From positions 798,501 to 862,500 of the forward strand of contig NZ_JAEACT010000002.1 in the NCBI RefSeq assembly GCF_021432385.1: a DNA stretch of 64,000 nt, read 5' to 3'. This document shows, piece by piece, positions 25,501 to 28,553 of the stretch (position 1 is its first letter; every line of letters starts with the position of its first letter). A model generated the notes under the pieces. That model searched no databases, was not told where the DNA came from, and was given only the letters and a program-made list of their open reading frames with translations. The translations under genes were made by a program, and so were the position numbers. This stretch comes from Clostridium hydrogenum (lineage in GTDB: Bacteria; Bacillota; Clostridia; Clostridiales; Clostridiaceae).

Positions 25501-27489
25501 TTCCCATACTGAAAAATCAAAGCAGTATGAATGGAACATTGTCCATATATCTTTGTTACTAAAATTAAATGGCATTTTATCATTAAACATAAGTCTAACT
25601 ACATTGTTATGCTCTATCATAACACCCTTAGGTTTTCCCGTTGTTCCTGATGTGTATATTATATATGCTAAGCTATTTGAATCTGCGGTTTTACCTAGAT
25701 TAGTATTGCTGTACTTATAAAACTCTTCATTATTTATGTCACATATTTTTATTTTTTTATTTTTTATTTTATCTTTAAATTTATCTTGAGTTAACACTAT
25801 TGTTGCTTTACTATTTTCAAGGGTATATTCTATTCTGTCCTCTGGATATTCTGGGTCTATTGGCATATATGCTCCTCCTGCCTTCAAAATACCCATTATT
25901 CCTACTATCATGTTGACAGATCTCTCTACAAGCATTCCTACGATGACATCTTTACCTACTCCCTTTTCTCTTAAAGCCCTTGCTAAAGAGTTCGCCCTTT
26001 CATTTAGCTCTTTATAGCTCATCTTTTTATCTTCATATACAACTGCAATATCATCCGGTGTCTTTTCTGCATGCTTCTCAAATAATTCATTTATCGTTTT
26101 ATTCCTTGGATAATCTGCCTTTGTATCATTAAACTCTACTAATAATCTGTGCTTTTCTCTGTCTGTAACTACATCTATATCATTAATATTTTTGTCACTA
26201 TCTTTTATAATATTTTCAACTAAATGTTTTATATTAGTAACAACATTTTCTATTGGTATGAATTTTTCAAATGCATCAATGGCATAATCAAAATTAATTT
26301 CAACATCCTTATCCTCATCAAATTCTCGAATAAACACAGCTAAAGCATTTCTTTCATGCCTATGACTTAATGTTTTTATATCTGTTTTTGTTCCATTAAA
26401 AGCTGCTGCATAATTATGATTTTCATAAGATAAGGTTATATCAAACAATTTCTGATCTCTATCTTTAGAAATACTTGTATAAATTTCTCCAAAGGAGAGC
26501 TTTTGGTGTCTATAGCATGCCTTTAACTCCATCTTTATTTCATTCATTAATTCTAAAAAACTCTTTTCCTTTGATACTTCTATCTTTAAAGGTATAACAT
26601 TGGCAAAATGACCTACTATTTGCTTATGACTAGCTTTTGTTCTATTTAATATAGGAACTCCAATTACTACCTCTTTTGAATTAGAAACTCTTGAAAAATA
26701 TGTACCTAATACACCAAGGAAAAAATGAAATACAGAACATTTTTCCTTGGTGCAGTATTGCATTATTTGATTATATGTATTTCTCTTTATTGTTACACTT
26801 TCTCTATTACTAAATACCAGTTTATTATTTTTAATATTTCTAACAAATATATTTTCAGGAATGCATTCAAATTTATCTTTCCAAAATTCTCTATCCTTCA
26901 AATACTTATCCGATTCTCTATATGATTTATTATCTCTTATAAATTCCAAGTAAGAATGTTTTTCTATCTCATTTTTAGAATTATCTATTTCATTGTAATT
27001 ACTAACTAATTCTCTAACTATAATTGAGTGTCCCCATCCATCTGATATTATGTGATGTACCCTAGAAAAATAAAAATATCTATTTTCATCTACTTTAATA
27101 AGTACAATTTCAAATAAATTATCATTACTATTGAAATCAAATGGTTTTAAAAATTCTTCTTGCATCCATTCTAATGAAAACTTTTCAGAATACTCTTTTG
27201 ATGAAAAATCATAATATGGAACCTTATATTCTACCTTTTTCAATACTCTCTGAATTGGATTACCATCATGTTCCTCTATTCTAATTCTTAAACTATCATT
27301 ATCTCCAATGAGTTTTTGTACAGCCTTTTGGAAACTTAAATAATTAATGTTACCCTTAATATCAACATAACCACCAATATTGTATATTGGCTTATTTTTA
27401 TATAAACATTGTTCAGTCCATACATCCTTTTGATATGATGTTAAAGGATACTTTTCCACTTCTTGATTGTATAATTGCTCTTTTAACAT
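4579..27489 (-). CDS. Giant non-ribosomal peptide synthetase, six modules plus a terminal C domain (lipopeptide-type)
   Basis: About 7,636 aa. Domain landmarks (approximate residues from the ATG at 27489): C1 HHIISDG 146; A1 TSGTTG 617; T1 GGHSL 1002; C2 1190; A2 1660; T2 GGDSI 2049; E1 HHLVIDG 2227; C3 HHIIMDG 2692; A3 3167; T3 3550; C4 3739; A4 4210; T4 GGDSI 4592; E2 4774; C5 5239; A5 5710; T5 6097; C6 6285; A6 6757; T6 7129; C7 7307; acidic tail to 7636. Ten-residue specificity codes aligned by eye to GrsA: A1 and A3 DFWNVGMVHK (Thr); A2 and A5 DVWHFSLVDK (Ser); A4 DVSNLALVYK (unassigned); A6 DAWFLGNVVK (Leu). The E domains in modules 2 and 4 predict D-residues, and C3 and C5 have the PMQEGMLYH type expected after epimerisation. 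C1 resembles the surfactin starter C domain, implying N-acylation. Start: the ATG at 27489 lies 10 nt after a GGGGG ribosome site like that of the partner gene. A GTG at 27564 with AGGAG only 3 nt away is the alternative. The protein ends in a C domain and an Asp/Phe-rich tail, not a thioesterase. Confidence 0.95.
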   Translation of the reverse strand: MLKEQLYNQEVEKYPLTSYQKDVWTEQCLYKNKPIYNIGGYVDIKGNINYLSFQKAVQKLIGDNDSLRIRIEEHDGNPIQRVLKKVEYKVPYYDFSSKEYSEKFSLEWMQEEFLKPFDFNSNDNLFEIVLIKVDENRYFYFSRVHHIISDGWGHSIIVRELVSNYNEIDNSKNEIEKHSYLEFIRDNKSYRESDKYLKDREFWKDKFECIPENIFVRNIKNNKLVFSNRESVTIKRNTYNQIMQYCTKEKCSVFHFFLGVLGTYFSRVSNSKEVVIGVPILNRTKASHKQIVGHFANVIPLKIEVSKEKSFLELMNEIKMELKACYRHQKLSFGEIYTSISKDRDQKLFDITLSYENHNYAAAFNGTKTDIKTLSHRHERNALAVFIREFDEDKDVEINFDYAIDAFEKFIPIENVVTNIKHLVENIIKDSDKNINDIDVVTDREKHRLLVEFNDTKADYPRNKTINELFEKHAEKTPDDIAVVYEDKKMSYKELNERANSLARALREKGVGKDVIVGMLVERSVNMIVGIMGILKAGGAYMPIDPEYPEDRIEYTLENSKATIVLTQDKFKDKIKNKKIKICDINNEEFYKYSNTNLGKTADSNSLAYIIYTSGTTGKPKGVMIEHNNVVRLMFNDKMPFNFSNKDIWTMFHSYCFDFSVWEMYGALLYGGRLIVVPKIVAKDPEKYLELLKKEKVTVLNQTPSAFYNLMNIEANSDERKLNLRYIVFGGEALNPQKLSKWKQKYEETKIINMYGITETTVHVTFKEITSEDMEKGVSNIGKPIPTLTTYVMNEDLKIQPIGIAGELCVGGEGVARGYLNNEKLTEERFVKNPYNPKEKIYRSGDLVRVLPDGNMEYLGRIDHQVKIRGFRIELGEIENRLLKIEGIKETVVLAKGEVGSKYLCAYYVGEKEYTVGELREELKKSLPDYMVPAYFIKLESMPLTPNGKVDRRVLPEPQGKINTGSEYEAPRNELEEKLVEIWQDVLGVTNIGINDNFFELGGHSLSATTLIGRIYKKLNVEIPIREIFTKGNIKGLSEYIEAISKKEYEEIERVNEKQYYEASSAQKRTYMLQEIDKDNTVYNMPGALEIEGMFEIDRMQEAFIKLINRHETLRTSFCPKDGKIVQRINKANEIQFEIEKIEIKNEEEVKEKFEEFIRPFDLEKAPLLRVGIIKLEKERHIMFFDMHHIVSDGVSIAILTREISGLYAEKDLGELKIQYKDYSAWQLKKNESEELKKQGQYWLKEFSDEVPVLSLPTDYKRPKVKDFKGRSINFVLYKETTEKLRKIAKETGSTMYMVLLANINILLSKYSGQEDIVVGSPIAGRNHADLENLIGMFVNTLAIRSIVNNDLSFSDYLKIVRNKALKAYENQDYQFEEIVDKIDIDRDLGRNPLFDVMFILENMEEYKIEIENSIFKPYKLTGSIEKFDITIDAREVKEEIRFNLSYATSLYKYETIKRMISHFLNIVKETTSNEKIKIKDIEILSEEERSILEKFNDTEGEYPEGKVVSELFEMQVEKTPDNIAVVYENQSLTYKELNERANSLGRTLRKKGVGAEAVVGIMVKRSLEMIVGIMGILKAGGAYMPIDPEYPDDRIEYMLENSETKLVLVQNKFKDRINKNNIEVCSLNDEEIYKESNANLGKTSSANNLAYVIYTSGTTGKPKGVMIEHKGIVNRINWMQKKYNISSKDVILQKTTYTFDVSVWEILWWSFVGAQVRMLVPGGEKDPREITKSIKEGKVTVLHFVPSMLNVFMDYVISEDKVEDIESLEKVFTSGEALKVEQANIFNEEIGRVNNTRLINLYGPTEASVDVTYYECMEKEEMIPIGKPIDNTKIYIVDKNNKMLPIGVAGELCISGCGVARGYLNNEKLTNKKFAQNPYEPGEKMYRTGDLARWLPDGNIEYLGRIDHQVKIRGFRIELGEIESNILKLEGIKETIVLARDGAVNKYLCAYYVGEKEYSVGEFREELKKSMPDYMVPAYFIKLESMPLTLNGKINRKALPEPQGKIDTGAKYEAPRNEIEKKLVQIWERVLGIHNIGINDDFFSLGGDSIKSIQVISRAKAEGYYFEVKDVFNNSNIKALSKCVKKNAVTISQDEVVGEVGLTPIQKWFFEMNFEEEHHWNQSVMLFSKDGFEKEALEKAFEAIVIHHDALRMVYKNENGEVHQINRGTSEKLYDLNVYEGLNEEEITEKCNQIQDSINLEEGPLVKLGLFKTHKGDHLLIAIHHLVIDGVSWRILFEDLSKAYEMAKNGEDILLQEKTTSFKEWANEQSKQAASCNMKKQLEYWSYIDKCDVRKLPKDKEVVVARIKDLRSVGFNLTKDETEKLLKHVNKAYNTEIEDLLLTALALTISKWTASENILVNLESHGREEIVKNVDITRTIGWFTSQYPIVLSSSNEELGMMIKNTKDSLRRIPNKGIEYGIIKYLSNNPINDKLKPEICFNYLGQFDEDINNNIFKVSSLSSGNSIGLNNKSLYLLDFSAILIDKNMNLNLRYNAEEYNDETIKALINDYKDNLTKIIKHCMGKDKPEKTAADITKENISLQELSPYLKDIDNIKNIYPLTPMQEGMLYHTLADDKPELYNEQLAIKIKGHLDIELLKQSFNRLVQRHDVLRTTFDYENFNKNMQIVFRERTSYVEYKDVSKEKFDKELYIKNIMSENRKKGFNLSKDALIKLIIVKIERNTYSLILNNHHIIMDGWCLNIIMMELFKVYNELKYGYKAALKDVVPYSEYIEWLNNRDEKAAKEYWKNYLLDYNEATLLPFKNNKVKGEYKDNQVDFIIEEDLTKKLQTIARNNKVTINTILQSIWSLLLQKYNNSSDSVFGYVVSGRNPEVKGIENMLGLFINTVPLRVKTKEDMNFKELLANVNKSFIESSKYDFYPLADIQALSEIGEKLINNIMIFENYPVDSEGINNEILTKNDLQIIGFKSEEQTNYNFNVIVSYQDNISIKFNFNESLYSENNVIKIKEHFENLVKQIIENEEVLVKDIEIINEEEKHRLLVELNDTKADYPRNKTINELFEKHAEKTPDDIAVVYENKKMSYKELNERANSLARALREKGVGKDVIVGMLVEKSLNMIVGIMGILKAGGAYMPIDPDYPEDRIEYTLENSKATIVLTQDKFKDKIKNKNIKICDINNEEFYKYSSTNLGKTADSNSLAYIIYTSGTTGKPKGVMIEHNNVVRLMFNDKMPFNFSNKDIWTMFHSYCFDFSVWEMYGALLYGGRLIVVPKIVAKDPEKYLELLKKENVTVLNQTPSAFYNLMNIEANSDERKLNLRYIVFGGEALNPQKLSKWKQKYEETKIINMYGITETTVHVTFKEITSEDIEKGVSNIGKPIPTLTTYVMNEDLKIQPIGIAGELCVGGDGVARGYLNNEKLTAERFVKNPYNLKEKIYRSGDLVRVLPDGNMEYIGRIDHQVKIRGFRIELGEIENRLLKIEGIKETVVLAKGEVGSKYLCAYYVGEKEYTVGELREELKKSLPDYMVPAYFIKLESMPLTPNGKVDRRVLPEPQGKINTGAEYEAPRNELEEKLVEIWQNVLGVTNIGINDNFFELGGHSLSATTLTGRIFKVLNVEVPLKEIFSNGNIKGLSEYIETISSKQYEAIEKVEEKEYYEASSAQKRMYMLQEIDKDSTAYNMPRALEILGEIEIEKIRNVFINLIERHETLRTSFYTKADKIVQRINKTNEIQFEIEKIEIKNEEEVKEKFEEFIRPFDLKKAPLLRVGIIKLEKERHIMFFDMHHIASDGVSMSILTREFSKLYSGKGLGELKVQYKDYSAWQLKKRESEEFKKQEQYWLKEFSDEVPVLSLPTDYKRPRVKDFRGRSINFVLDKETTEKLRKIAKETGSTMYMVLLANINILLSKYSGQKDIVVGSPIAGRNHGDLENLIGMFVNTLAIRSKLKDELSFRDYLKTVRNKAIKAYENQDYQFEEIVDKIDIDRDLGRNPLFDVMFVLQNMEEAKVEINDLSFRTYDTNDNVEKFDITITAEEKEEEVYFNLSYATSLYKHETIERMKKHLLNIIEEIGQNAETKIKDIELIDEEEKHKLLIEFNDTKAAYPIEKTINELFEEGVEKTPDNIAVVYENQSLTYKELNERANSLARVLKKKGIGAESIVGIMVQRSFEMIVGIMGILKAGGAYMPIDPEYPDDRIEYMLENSETKLVLVQNKFKDRINKNNVEVCRLNYEELYKESNANLGKTAGAENLAYVIYTSGTTGKPKGVMINHSSVINTLMFLQKNYPMDKEGAYLQKTNYVFDVSASEIFGWFIGGGKLIVLNNGYEKDAKYILKSIIDNSISHINFTSSMFNLFLNELDNNTGNIESLKYILTAGEALRIENTKVFEDLIKSTRIENLYGPTEATVYSTKYSLKDISDNIPIGKPIDNAKMYIVDKNAKLVPMGVVGELCIGGDGLARGYLNNKELTEEKFAANPYDQGQKMYRTGDLARWLSDGNIEYLGRIDHQVKIRGFRIELGEIESNLLKIEGIKEVVVLAREKAGNNYLCAYYIGEKEYSVGELREELKKSIPDYMLPSYFIKLESMPLTPNGKVDREALPEPQGKINTGAKYEAPRNEVEKQLVEIWQDVLDIDEIGINDDFFSLGGDSIKSIQVISRAKAKGYYFEVKDIFSNSNIKVLSKLVKKNALTISQDEVVGEVELTPIQKRFFERNFEEKQHWNQAVMLFSKDGFEKEILEKVFKAIIIHHDALRMVYKNENGEIHQINRGTSEKLYDLNVYEGLNEEEITEKCNQIQDSINLEEGPLVKLGLFKTHKGDHLLIAIHHLVIDGVSWRILFEDLSKAYEMAKNGEDIILQDKTTSFKEWAVEQKKYADSYSIRKQLEYWNGIDKCDIKKLPKDKEAAVTKMAYLRSIGFKLTQQQTESLLKNVNKAYNTEINDILLTALGLTISKWTGSENTLVNLEGHGREEIIKNVDITRTVGWFTSQYPVVLNSNNDDLGTTIKNIKDSLRRVPSKGIGYGIIKYLSKDKMEFRLKPEISFNYLGQFDEDINNDIFNMSPLSSGNSIGLNNKGLYSLDFSGILIDKKLNIDIRYSDKEYKDETIKKLIQEYRNNLITIIEHCMNKDKSEKTAADVTKENITLQQLKPYLKDIDNIKNIYLLTPMQEGMLYHALADNKSEAYNEELVIKIKGQLDISLLNESFNRLLERHDILRTVFDYENFNRDMQIVFYKRKADIRYLDISGKEFNKKDYISRTVGNDKERGFDLNKDVLIKLTIIKTEEEVYNLILNNHHIIMDGWCLNIIMLELFKIYNELKFGYKAKLEEAVPYSEYIEWLNNKDREAAKDYWTNYLADYDEAAIVPFENKENSKEYKKSEVAFEIKRYMTKKLEVIARENKVTINTIMQSVWALLLQKYNNSNDSVFGYVVSGRNPEVKGIESMLGLFINTVPLRVKTENNMTFKELLTNINKSFAESSQWDFYPLADIQGLSDVKEKLVNNIMVFENYPVDSDGINNEILAKNDLKIVDVEAQEQTNYNFNLLVIYQDTISIKFNFNEAVYSKDNVLKIKDHFENLVSQIIKDEEIKIKDIEILSEEERSILEKFNDTEGEYPEGKVVSELFEMQVEKTPDNIAVVYENQSLTYKELNERANSLGRTLRKKGVGAEAVVGIMVKRSLEMIVGIMGILKAGGAYMPIDPEYPDDRIEYMLENSETKLVLVQNKFKDRINKNNIEVCSLNDEEIYKESNANLGKTSSANNLAYVIYTSGTTGKPKGVMIEHKGIVNRINWMQKKYNISSKDVILQKTTYTFDVSVWEILWWSFVGAQVRMLVPGGEKDPREITKSIKEGKVTVLHFVPSMLNVFMDYVISEDKVKDIESLEKVFTSGEALKVEQANIFNEEIGRVNNTRLINLYGPTEASVDVTYYECREKEEMIPIGKPIDNTKIYIVDKNNKMLPIGVAGELCISGCGVARGYLNNEKLTNEKFAQNPYEPGEKMYRTGDLARWLPDGNIEYLGRIDHQVKIRGFRIELGEIESNILKLEGIKETIVLASDGAVNKYLCAYYVGEKEYSVGEFREELKKSMPDYMVPAYFIKLESMPLTLNGKINRKALPEPQGKIDTGAEYEAPRNEIEQKLVQIWEDVLGVQDIGINDDFFELGGHSLKATTLIGRIYKVLNVEVPLKEIFSKGNIKVLSEYIDSVSRKEYEAIEKVEEKEYYEASAAQKRMYMLQELDQNSTAYNMPGTLEILGDFDIKRMQEAFIKLIERHETLRTSFYSKGDKIVQKINKIDETNFEIEQIEVKSEEEVEKKFQKFIRPFELDKVPLLRAGIIKLEEKRHVMFFDMHHIVSDGVSMSILTREFSDLYAGKDLGELKVQYKDYSAWQLKKRESEDFKKQEEYWLGEFSGEIPVLNLPADYKRPKVKEFNGSSINFVLDKETTERLREIAKETGSTMYMVLMANINILLSKYSGQEDIIIGSPIAGRNHVDLENVIGMFVNTLAIRISVNAEASFKQYLKTVKSKALKAFENQDYQFEELVDKIDVDRDLSRNPLFDIVFVLQNMEEAKIKIKDLTFKPYDINDDIEKFDMTMMAVEGKEEIYFRLSYATSIYKEETIERMINHFLNIVKVTVRNIEVKLKDIEIVSEEEKRKLLVEFNDTSVEYSKDKTITELFEEQVERTPKNTAVVFKDEKLTYKELNEKANSLARVIAQKGICQDDTVGIMVQNSIDMIVGIIAILKAGGAYLPIDPEYPEDRIEYMLENSKTNIVLTKGKLKEKITGHKREIYDLDNEELYKESKSNLGKTSKANNLAYVIYTSGTTGKPKGVMMEHKGLVNLSLWHNRYYEVTEEDRVTKYAGVGFDASVWEIFPYIIAGAAIHVIYDSIRLNIELLNDYYEKNKITISFLPTQIFEQFIQQKNHSLRKLLTGADRLKVYKEQTYDLINNYGPTENAVVTTSFRIDKEYRNIPIGRPIDNVRIYIVDENNKLLPIGVAGELCVSGDGLARGYINNEELTKEKFAANPYESGQRMYRTGDLARWLPNGNIEYLGRIDHQVKIRGFRIELGEIENNLLKLEQIKEAVVLAREKEENKYLCAYYVGEKEYNISEVREELKKSLPDYMIPAYFIKLESMPLTPNGKVDRKALPEPDGKINTGVKYEAPRNELEKQLVEIWEDVLGVCDIGINDNFFEIGGHSLKATTLIGRIYKNLNIEVPLKEIFTRGSIKGLSEYIEASNKKEYEAIERVEEQECYEASSAQKRMYMLQELDKDSTAYNVPGSLEVLGKFEIERMQETFIKLIERHETLRTSFYTVDNKIVQMVNKASEIQFEIEKIEVSTEEEIQEKIKEFIRPFDLGTAPLLRAAVIKLEEERYIMLFDMHHIVSDGVSMSILTEEISQLYSGKDLGELKVQYKDYSAWQLNKKASEEYKRQEEYWLQEFSREIPVLKLPTDYARPKTKDFKGDSISFVLDKETTESLRNIAKKTETTMYMVLLANINILLSKYSEQEDIVVGSPIAGRNHVDLENLIGVFVNTLAIRSHVNSELSFKEYLKTVKNKALKAYENQDYQFEELASKVEKYKNLSRNPLFDVMFVLENVGEAKMEVEGLTFKPYILSNKMEKLDITIAASEGTEEIKFNFSYATSLYKRETMEDMIKCFKHIIKASSSDFDIAIKDISVMTNNEAYDFLSKTKSSNFNKDDFDFDFED
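9250..10913 (-). repeat. NRPS internal repeat R2, copy b (A5, Ser)
   Basis: Offset 12150 to 21400-23063. The whole A domain differs at only scattered bases, and a 154-codon antisense frame is identical in both copies. Flanking T and C/E regions differ, so the unit exchanged is essentially the A domain. Confidence 0.92.
13056..13410 (-). repeat. NRPS internal repeat R4, copy b (E2 core)
   Basis: The HHLVIDG part of the second epimerisation domain matches 20691-21045 at offset 7635 with few differences. Outside this block the two E domains are clearly more diverged. Confidence 0.8.
14750..16959 (-). repeat. NRPS internal repeat R1, copy a (T3-C4-start of A4)
   Basis: Partner of bases 1-2210. 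It covers the end of A3, T3, the complete C4 domain and the N-terminal part of A4. Near-identity across a whole C domain is far above what shared ancestry of C domains gives elsewhere in this gene. Confidence 0.9.
16833..18511 (-). repeat. NRPS internal repeat R3, copy b (A3, Thr)
   Basis: Offset 7647 to 24480-26158, covering the A domain and weaker into the carrier domain. The right boundary is sharp: the shared sequence stops just before the linker that leads out of the preceding C domain. Confidence 0.9.
20691..21045 (-). repeat. NRPS internal repeat R4, copy a (E1 core)
   Basis: Partner of 13056-13410, covering the catalytic HHxxxDG segment of the first epimerisation domain. Confidence 0.8.
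21400..23063 (-). repeat. NRPS internal repeat R2, copy a (A2, Ser)
   Basis: Partner of 9250-10913. Left of the block lies an epimerising module end (T2-E1); in the other copy it is a plain T5. The same Ser-activating domain is thus used once for a D-residue and once for an L-residue. Confidence 0.92.
24480..26158 (-). repeat. NRPS internal repeat R3, copy a (A1, Thr)
   Basis: Partner of 16833-18511. The upstream C domains differ (starter type here, post-epimerisation type in the other copy), so only the A domain block has been copied. Confidence 0.9.
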
Positions 27490-27614
27490 TTTTTGCATAC
27501 CCCCATTGTCTAATTTACACGATAATAATTTGATTATGACAAAACAGCTCCTAAACGTTTTCACTTTCTCCTAATTTTGACCTATTATTCTATTTTTTAA
27601 TTAGTTATTACATG

Positions 27615-27649
27615 TTTACTATTATAGTATATAATGTCTATATAGTAAA
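27615..27649 (-). promoter_or_regulatory. Candidate NRPS operon promoter with overlapping inverted repeat
   Basis: On the minus strand TTTACT (27649-27644), 17 nt, then TATAAT (27626-27621) make a good sigma-A promoter. The 8-bp arms TTTACTAT/ATAGTAAA (27615-27622 and 27642-27649) form an inverted repeat that begins at the -35 and ends just past the -10, as expected for a repressor operator. Predicted start near 27614 would give a leader of about 125 nt to the ATG at 27489. Confidence 0.6.
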
Positions 27650-27734
27650 GTTACTTGATTTTATTGAATTTATTTGAAATAAAATAGTGTAAATATTTTT
27701 ACATATACTTATTCAAAATTAATCATATTAAAAA

Positions 27735-27769
27735 TAATATAAAAAATACCAAGGCTCTAAAAGCCTTGG
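27735..27769 (-). terminator. Intrinsic terminator after tRNA-Thr
   Basis: An 8-bp stem (27749-27756 with 27762-27769) is followed on the minus strand by TATTTTTTATATTATTTTT. It lies 17 nt past the tRNA 3' end and insulates it from the NRPS promoter. Confidence 0.85.
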
Positions 27770-27786
27770 CATTACTAAATTTACAC

Positions 27787-27862
27787 TGGTGCTCCAGATA
27801 GGATTTGAACCTACGGCCAACTGATTACGAATCAGCTGCGCTACCAACTGCGCTACAGGAGC
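27787..27862 (-). tRNA. tRNA-Thr (anticodon CGU)
   Basis: A 76-nt cloverleaf with encoded CCA. D-stem GCGC/GCGC with the AGTTGGTA loop, anticodon stem GCTGA/TCAGT with loop TTCGTAA (anticodon CGT, reads ACG), T-stem GTAGG/CCTAT with loop TTCAAAT. The acceptor stem GCTCCTG/CTGGAGC has one U-U mismatch at 6:67. Transcribed toward the NRPS genes and stopped by its own terminator. Confidence 0.93.
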
Positions 27863-27980
27863 ATATTAAATTATATTTTAATTTTACTACAATAATCTAT
27901 TTTATACAACTATTTTCAAATATGCGCTTATTTATTGTAACTCCCTCCAATCTACATATATATTTTTACTCTAATCGTAA

Positions 27981-28010
27981 AAAATATAGTTAGGATTAAA
28001 AATATAGTTA
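27981..28010 (+). promoter_or_regulatory. Direct repeat upstream of hsp18
   Basis: AAAATATAGTTA occurs at 27981-27992 and 27999-28010, 18 bp apart, about 70 bp before the hsp18 start. Tandem copies on one or two helical faces suggest an activator or repressor site, but I recognise no known heat-shock operator (no CIRCE, no CtsR heptad repeat). The rest of 27863-28074 shows nothing else clear. Confidence 0.35.
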
Positions 28011-28074
28011 AACAATTTGGAATTAGCAATTTAGATTTTTGAAGTAGTATATCTATACTAAAGGAGGTCTTACT

Positions 28075-28521
28075 ATGTTTGAAATGATTCCTAATAGAGG
28101 AAATAGCAATCACATTCAAGGTAATAACAACTACTTTAATGCTCTGTTTGATAGATTCTTTACTGATGCTCCACTTTTACCAGGAATGGCTAAAAGCAAT
28201 AATTTTAGAGTAGACGTAAAGGAAAAGGATGATGAGTACTTACTAGAAGCTGACTTACCAGGTATTAAAAGAGACGACATATCTATTGATTATAACAACA
28301 ATTATTTAACTGTATCTGCAAAACGCGATAATGTAGTAGAAGACAATAGTTCTGGTTATGTTACACGTGAAAGAAATTATGGTGAATTTAAAAGAAGTTT
28401 TTATATTGATAATGTTAAAGATGATTCCATTGATGCTTCCTTTAAAAATGGTGTTTTAAAAATTAAATTACCTAAAACTGAACAGGACAACAATCCAAGA
28501 AAAAGAATAGATATTCATTAA
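28075..28521 (+). CDS. hsp18: Small heat shock protein, Hsp20 / alpha-crystallin family
   Basis: 148-aa ATP-independent holdase chaperone that binds unfolding proteins in the cytoplasm. The alpha-crystallin domain spans about residues 40-140: FRVDVKEKDDEYLLEADLPG at its start, the GVLKIKLPK motif near the end, and a RKRIDIH tail ending in the I-x-I oligomerisation type. Length and sequence agree with Hsp18 of C. acetobutylicum. Strong AAAGGAGG ribosome site 8 nt before the ATG. It is monocistronic and one of only two genes in the left half that face the replication fork. Regulation is probably at the promoter, where a direct repeat is seen, but no classical heat-shock operator is evident. Confidence 0.95.
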   Translation: MFEMIPNRGNSNHIQGNNNYFNALFDRFFTDAPLLPGMAKSNNFRVDVKEKDDEYLLEADLPGIKRDDISIDYNNNYLTVSAKRDNVVEDNSSGYVTRERNYGEFKRSFYIDNVKDDSIDASFKNGVLKIKLPKTEQDNNPRKRIDIH

Positions 28522-28553
28522 ATTTAAACATTGCAAATTAAAGTGTAGTGCAA

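Noticed and set aside
27490..27564. GTG start at 27564 for the giant NRPS
   Set aside because: Its AGGAG is only 3 nt away, and the added 25 residues do not belong to a C domain; the ATG at 27489 has a ribosome site like that of the partner gene. Not fully excluded.
27735..28074. Phage or integrase gene next to tRNA-Thr
   Set aside because: No integrase-like frame on either strand here; the possible island boundary rests only on context.
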